DNA of 64,000 nt, from contig DGQA01000012.1 of the NCBI GenBank assembly GCA_002390705.1, forward strand, positions 1 through 64,000. The letters run 5' to 3'. Positions 61,150 to 64,000 of the stretch are shown in pieces. The position numbers were made by a program, and so were the translations under genes. Position 1 is the stretch's first letter; every line of letters starts with the position of its first letter. Origin of the DNA: Actinobacteria bacterium UBA4426. Lineage in GTDB: Bacteria > Actinomycetota > Actinomycetes > S36-B12. The notes under the pieces are model-generated. The model did not search any database. It saw only the letters and a program-made list of their open reading frames with translations, and was not told the DNA's origin.

Positions 61150-62223
61150 GTGAGTACGCGAATAATTGAGCCCGGGGCACAACTCACGGGTGAAATCGAA
61201 TCAGCTCTGCACGTGATTGCAGAAAGTGCCGAAATTTCTGATCACACGGGAGTTCCTCGAAGCCACATTGAATTGCTTGCCTCAGCCGGGGCCCATGGCG
61301 CCCCACGGGCATTGGCGCAACAACGTGAAGTCACCGAGCGCCTTGCTGGAGCAGATGCGAGTACCTGGTTTTGTTGGAGCCAACACCAGACACCATTACG
61401 CACAATGCTTGAGGGTGGAAACCAGTCAGCGAGTGAGGCACTTTCGAGACGTTGGTTGTCTGGATTGCAGGGGGGCGAGTTTTTGGCCGCGATTGCATTT
61501 GCACACGTGCGGCGTGCGGGGCCGCCAAACCCAGTCGCTCACCAATGTGAAGGTGGGTGGGAGCTGACCGGGACCCTTGACTGGGTAACGAGTTGGGATA
61601 TTGCCGACGTACTGATGCTGTTAGCGTCTACAGAAGATAAATCTAAGTTCGTGATTTTCTATCTACAGCTCAGAGACTTCACCGAAGAATTTAATTCGTG
61701 TGTTGTAGGGGAACCATTGAAATTGTTGGCAATGTCAGGTACACACAGTAGGCCGATCACCTTTGATCACACGTTTATTAGTAGCGACTGCGTATTCAGT
61801 GTGATCGATGCAGATAAATGGCTGGTAGCTGATTCGATGAAAACAATCTTGCCAAATCCGGCGGCCTTGGGCGTTGCGCGGGGAGCAATTGAGCAACTCA
61901 ATGAAGTCGCATCCAGTCGCAATCAGAAGCAAGGAATAATTGCTGCAAGTGAATTGGCGAGGAAATATCACGGTCTGCGTGAGCGCGCTTACGCCGCGAC
62001 GGACAACCCTAAAACTCCCAGATCGGTACTGGTTTCCTTGCGCGTTCAGATACTTGAGTTTGCTGTCGAGTGCGCTATCGCTGTAATCACTGCGAGTTCA
62101 GGCGGCGCAATGTTGATGGGCAACGCCGCGGAGCGCAGGGCGCGCGAAGCAATGTTTTTGCAGATTCAAGCGCAAACGCAAGAAACGAGAAATGCTGCAT
62201 TGACGCGTGTGACGAACAAGTAG
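61150..62223 (+). CDS. Acyl-CoA dehydrogenase-like protein
   Basis: A 357-residue protein with the acyl-CoA dehydrogenase layout: N-terminal helices with a short ASTWFCWSQHQTPLRTML segment, a beta middle domain (GGWELTGTLDWVTSWDIADV) and a C-terminal helical bundle ending ITASSGGAMLMGNAAERRAR. The pattern is closest to the flavin-dependent hydroxylase/dehydrogenase branch; the usual catalytic Glu of acyl-CoA dehydrogenases is not evident. GTG start directly after GGGAGG, which is a tight spacing, so the start is uncertain. Confidence 0.72.
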   Translation: MSTRIIEPGAQLTGEIESALHVIAESAEISDHTGVPRSHIELLASAGAHGAPRALAQQREVTERLAGADASTWFCWSQHQTPLRTMLEGGNQSASEALSRRWLSGLQGGEFLAAIAFAHVRRAGPPNPVAHQCEGGWELTGTLDWVTSWDIADVLMLLASTEDKSKFVIFYLQLRDFTEEFNSCVVGEPLKLLAMSGTHSRPITFDHTFISSDCVFSVIDADKWLVADSMKTILPNPAALGVARGAIEQLNEVASSRNQKQGIIAASELARKYHGLRERAYAATDNPKTPRSVLVSLRVQILEFAVECAIAVITASSGGAMLMGNAAERRAREAMFLQIQAQTQETRNAALTRVTNK

Positions 62224-62256
62224 TTCATACTCGTTTTCTCATGACATACTAAGGTC

Positions 62257-62685
62257 ATGAGAATCCTACCGAAATTCCTCGCAGCGTTTGTTGCGTCAGC
62301 TTTCGCATTAACAGCTTTCGGCGCTGCGCCTGCTCAGGCAGCTAAAGACCCAGCCAAGGGGGACTACACCCTTTCTGTTGAAATGCAGACTGGCCAGATC
62401 CGGTTGCTGCCTGACGACATTATTGTGATCAGCTTGCAGAACAACCCCACTACAGGTTATTCGGTCAGCGCAAAAATCACTGGTAAGAAAAAAGCAGTGA
62501 AACTTTCTAAAGGCTTTTATGCCGCGACGCCTAATTCATCCGGCATGGTTGGTGGCGGTGGAGTCACCAACTGGGGACTTGAAGCAATGAAGCCCGGAGT
62601 CGCGACAGTGGTTGTAACAATCACCGCGCCCAGCGGTAAAGTTGACCAGACTTTCAAGCTGAAAGTAATTGTCACAGCCAAGTAA
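62257..62685 (+). CDS. Secreted chagasin-type protease inhibitor (I42)
   Basis: A 142-residue protein with a signal peptide (PKFLAAFVASAFALTAFGAA, cleavage near AQA-AK) and a chagasin/I42 immunoglobulin-like domain. The three inhibitory loops are visible: NNPTTGYSV, the Gly-rich MVGGGGVTNWG, and a less conserved third loop near EAMKPG. Chagasins inhibit papain-type cysteine proteases. It is convergent with a trypsin-like protease gene five bases away; that protease is a serine enzyme and not a known chagasin target. Confidence 0.85.
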   Translation: MRILPKFLAAFVASAFALTAFGAAPAQAAKDPAKGDYTLSVEMQTGQIRLLPDDIIVISLQNNPTTGYSVSAKITGKKKAVKLSKGFYAATPNSSGMVGGGGVTNWGLEAMKPGVATVVVTITAPSGKVDQTFKLKVIVTAK

Positions 62686-62689
62686 TTGG

Positions 62690-64000
62690 TTAACGAGCAC
62701 GACGAATTGTTTGTGGAGCCGAGTCAGCAACACCGGCTTCTGTGGCAATTCGAACACCGCAGTCGTAGCGACTTTTGGTTAAGTTACGCACAACCGCTGA
62801 ATTATTGAGAATTCGAGCAGAGCGAATGGCTCCGGCGCTCACGGGTGAGCAGATGACTCGCTCTGTTGTGATTTGTGAACCATTTGCAAGCGAAGCGGTC
62901 ACGCGAAATTTGGCGGTTTCCCCGGTGAACTTGACCGACTTAATATTTCCTGCAACGGGTTGATCACTAGGGATCGCAGTGATCGGCTGCGACGGTGGCG
63001 AGTTGCCTTGGTCGGTCGCAGATATTGCCGTAATCGTGTACTCAGCACCCGTGAGGAGTCCTGAAATTAAGCAACTTCCAGTGACACTGCGCTTGGTCGG
63101 CGCTGCAAAACACGTGAAGGTGTGAGTGTTATTAGGATCAATCGAACTTGGCCCGGTAGCCGTCACCGCGTACTGGGTCACAGTGGTCCCATCTTGACCG
63201 GCAGTGATCCGAACCTTCAGCTGGTTAAGAAGCGGGATAACGGTAACGCTCGGCGAAAGAGTGGGAATCGAAAGCGGTATCGCTCCGGCACTTTGCAAGT
63301 ATGTGTTGAGCGCACTCACGCGACTGTACACACCCGGGTAACTGCTAGCACAGTCCTCGCCCCAACTCACAACTCCAACGAGTCGAGGCCCGGCGCTCGC
63401 ATCAACCACCAAGGGTCCACCAGAATCTCCTTGACAGGCGTCGACAACTTTTTTGTCGGAGCTGACTCCGGCGGCACACAGCATAATCTTTTTATTTAAT
63501 TCACTGGCGTCAAAGCCATTAAAATTGAGTCCATCAATTTTATACCGCTTCCCACCGCCACAGGAATTGTTCGGAAAAATAATCAGATCGCCGACCTGGA
63601 AAACGGAAGTATATTTTTTTCCCGAGCCTGCTGTATTTCCCCAGCCCGCAACTTGGGCCGCTCGGCCAGCGGAGGTGTATTCAGTGGACAACCCCGGAAT
63701 CAAAGGGGCCAATAACGCAATGTCATCGACAGGCGAAGCGAGCGTCAACACGGAAATGTCGTTTTCGGAGGTTTCAATGTCGTATTTCGGGTGCACACTC
63801 ACGCTGGCAATATCGATAAGTCGAATATTTGTGGAATCTAAATTCCGAGTGAAGCCCGCAGTGATTTCGGCAGCGGCGCTCTTTTCACCCGTCTTTTGGT
63901 TAACCACGCAGTGGGCGGCGGTCACCAATGTGGTTGGGGTGGTCAGCGTTGCAGCGCAAAATTGGGCTTGGAAGGCATCCTTCTGCTGTAGTTCCTTGGT
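62690..64000 (-). CDS. Secreted trypsin-like serine protease (S1), N-terminus outside window
   Basis: The frame is open to the right edge and continues before the TTG at 63928 (FCAATLTTPTTLVTAAHC), so the true start lies beyond the window. The catalytic triad is intact: His in LVTAAHCV, Asp in SENDISVLTLASPV and Ser in VDACQGDSGGPLVV. After the protease domain (to about 255 residues from the edge) come about 180 residues with two Fn3-like beta modules (PSVTVIPLLNQLKVRITAGQ; GAEYTITAISATDQGNSPPS). The C-terminus ends in a basic RRAR. Confidence 0.9.
   Translation of the reverse strand, partial: TKELQQKDAFQAQFCAATLTTPTTLVTAAHCVVNQKTGEKSAAAEITAGFTRNLDSTNIRLIDIASVSVHPKYDIETSENDISVLTLASPVDDIALLAPLIPGLSTEYTSAGRAAQVAGWGNTAGSGKKYTSVFQVGDLIIFPNNSCGGGKRYKIDGLNFNGFDASELNKKIMLCAAGVSSDKKVVDACQGDSGGPLVVDASAGPRLVGVVSWGEDCASSYPGVYSRVSALNTYLQSAGAIPLSIPTLSPSVTVIPLLNQLKVRITAGQDGTTVTQYAVTATGPSSIDPNNTHTFTCFAAPTKRSVTGSCLISGLLTGAEYTITAISATDQGNSPPSQPITAIPSDQPVAGNIKSVKFTGETAKFRVTASLANGSQITTERVICSPVSAGAIRSARILNNSAVVRNLTKSRYDCGVRIATEAGVADSAPQTIRRAR

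Noticed and set aside
1..64000. Insertion sequences, prophage genes, CRISPR arrays, rRNA genes
   Set aside because: None were seen: no transposase or integrase frames, no regularly spaced repeats and no rRNA-like segments.

Overview
The window looks like chromosome of a flagellated member of the Actinomycetota with a GC content that is not extreme. Four things point there: a ubiA-dprE1-dprE2 set for decaprenyl-phospho-arabinose (arabinan precursors); a dnaK-grpE-dnaJ-hspR-clpB heat-shock operon with a HAIR-type HspR operator; a membrane FeS reductase of the mycobacterial EtfD (Rv0338c) type; and frequent GTG starts with ATGA/GTGA overlaps. Genus cannot be told from the sequence alone.

Layout. 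Bases 1-7600 hold the end of a 4-coumarate-CoA-ligase-like gene, a DUF6069-like membrane protein, the DPA genes ubiA-dprE1-dprE2, an SDR plus a DUF6159-like membrane protein on the minus strand, and an AI-2E-family permease. Bases 7793-15850 hold tRNA-Gly(CCC), a DUF2237 protein, putA with a divergent PAS/AraC regulator, dcd, the EtfD-like reductase and a DUF4287/DUF5655 protein. Bases 15881-52546 are one almost unbroken flagellar cluster. Bases 52791-59946 are the HspR-controlled chaperone operon, ending in a secreted barrel protein. Bases 59936-64000 hold a class I aminotransferase, an acyl-CoA-dehydrogenase-like protein, a secreted chagasin-type inhibitor and a partial secreted trypsin-like protease.

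The flagellar cluster contains a LuxR-type response regulator, the sigma factor FliA, a divergent flagellin-like gene, fliD-fliS-(fliT-like), two short flagellins, flgN-flgK-flgL-fliW-csrA, an accessory block of unfamiliar genes, an NlpC/P60 hydrolase, flgB-flgC-fliE-fliFGHIJK-flgD, flgE, flbD-motA-motB, fliL, fliMNOPQR-flhB, flhA, a FlhF-like gene and a small membrane protein. No flgM, flgF/flgG, flhG or chemotaxis genes are seen in the window.

The main discovery-type signal is a repeated promoter architecture, TCARGT-like -35 octamer, 11 bases, GCCGATAA-like -10 octamer. It occurs with exactly this spacing at nine places in front of flagellar transcription units, including basal-body, export and stator genes, so FliA may run the whole regulon and not only late genes. 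Two enzyme-derived proteins in the cluster have lost their catalytic signatures: an APH/ACAD10-type kinase-like protein (HGD to HGR, second Asp to Gly) with its own FliA-type promoter, and a FlhF-like protein with no P-loop, DTAG or TKLD motif. Both look like structural or regulatory pseudoenzymes of the flagellar system.
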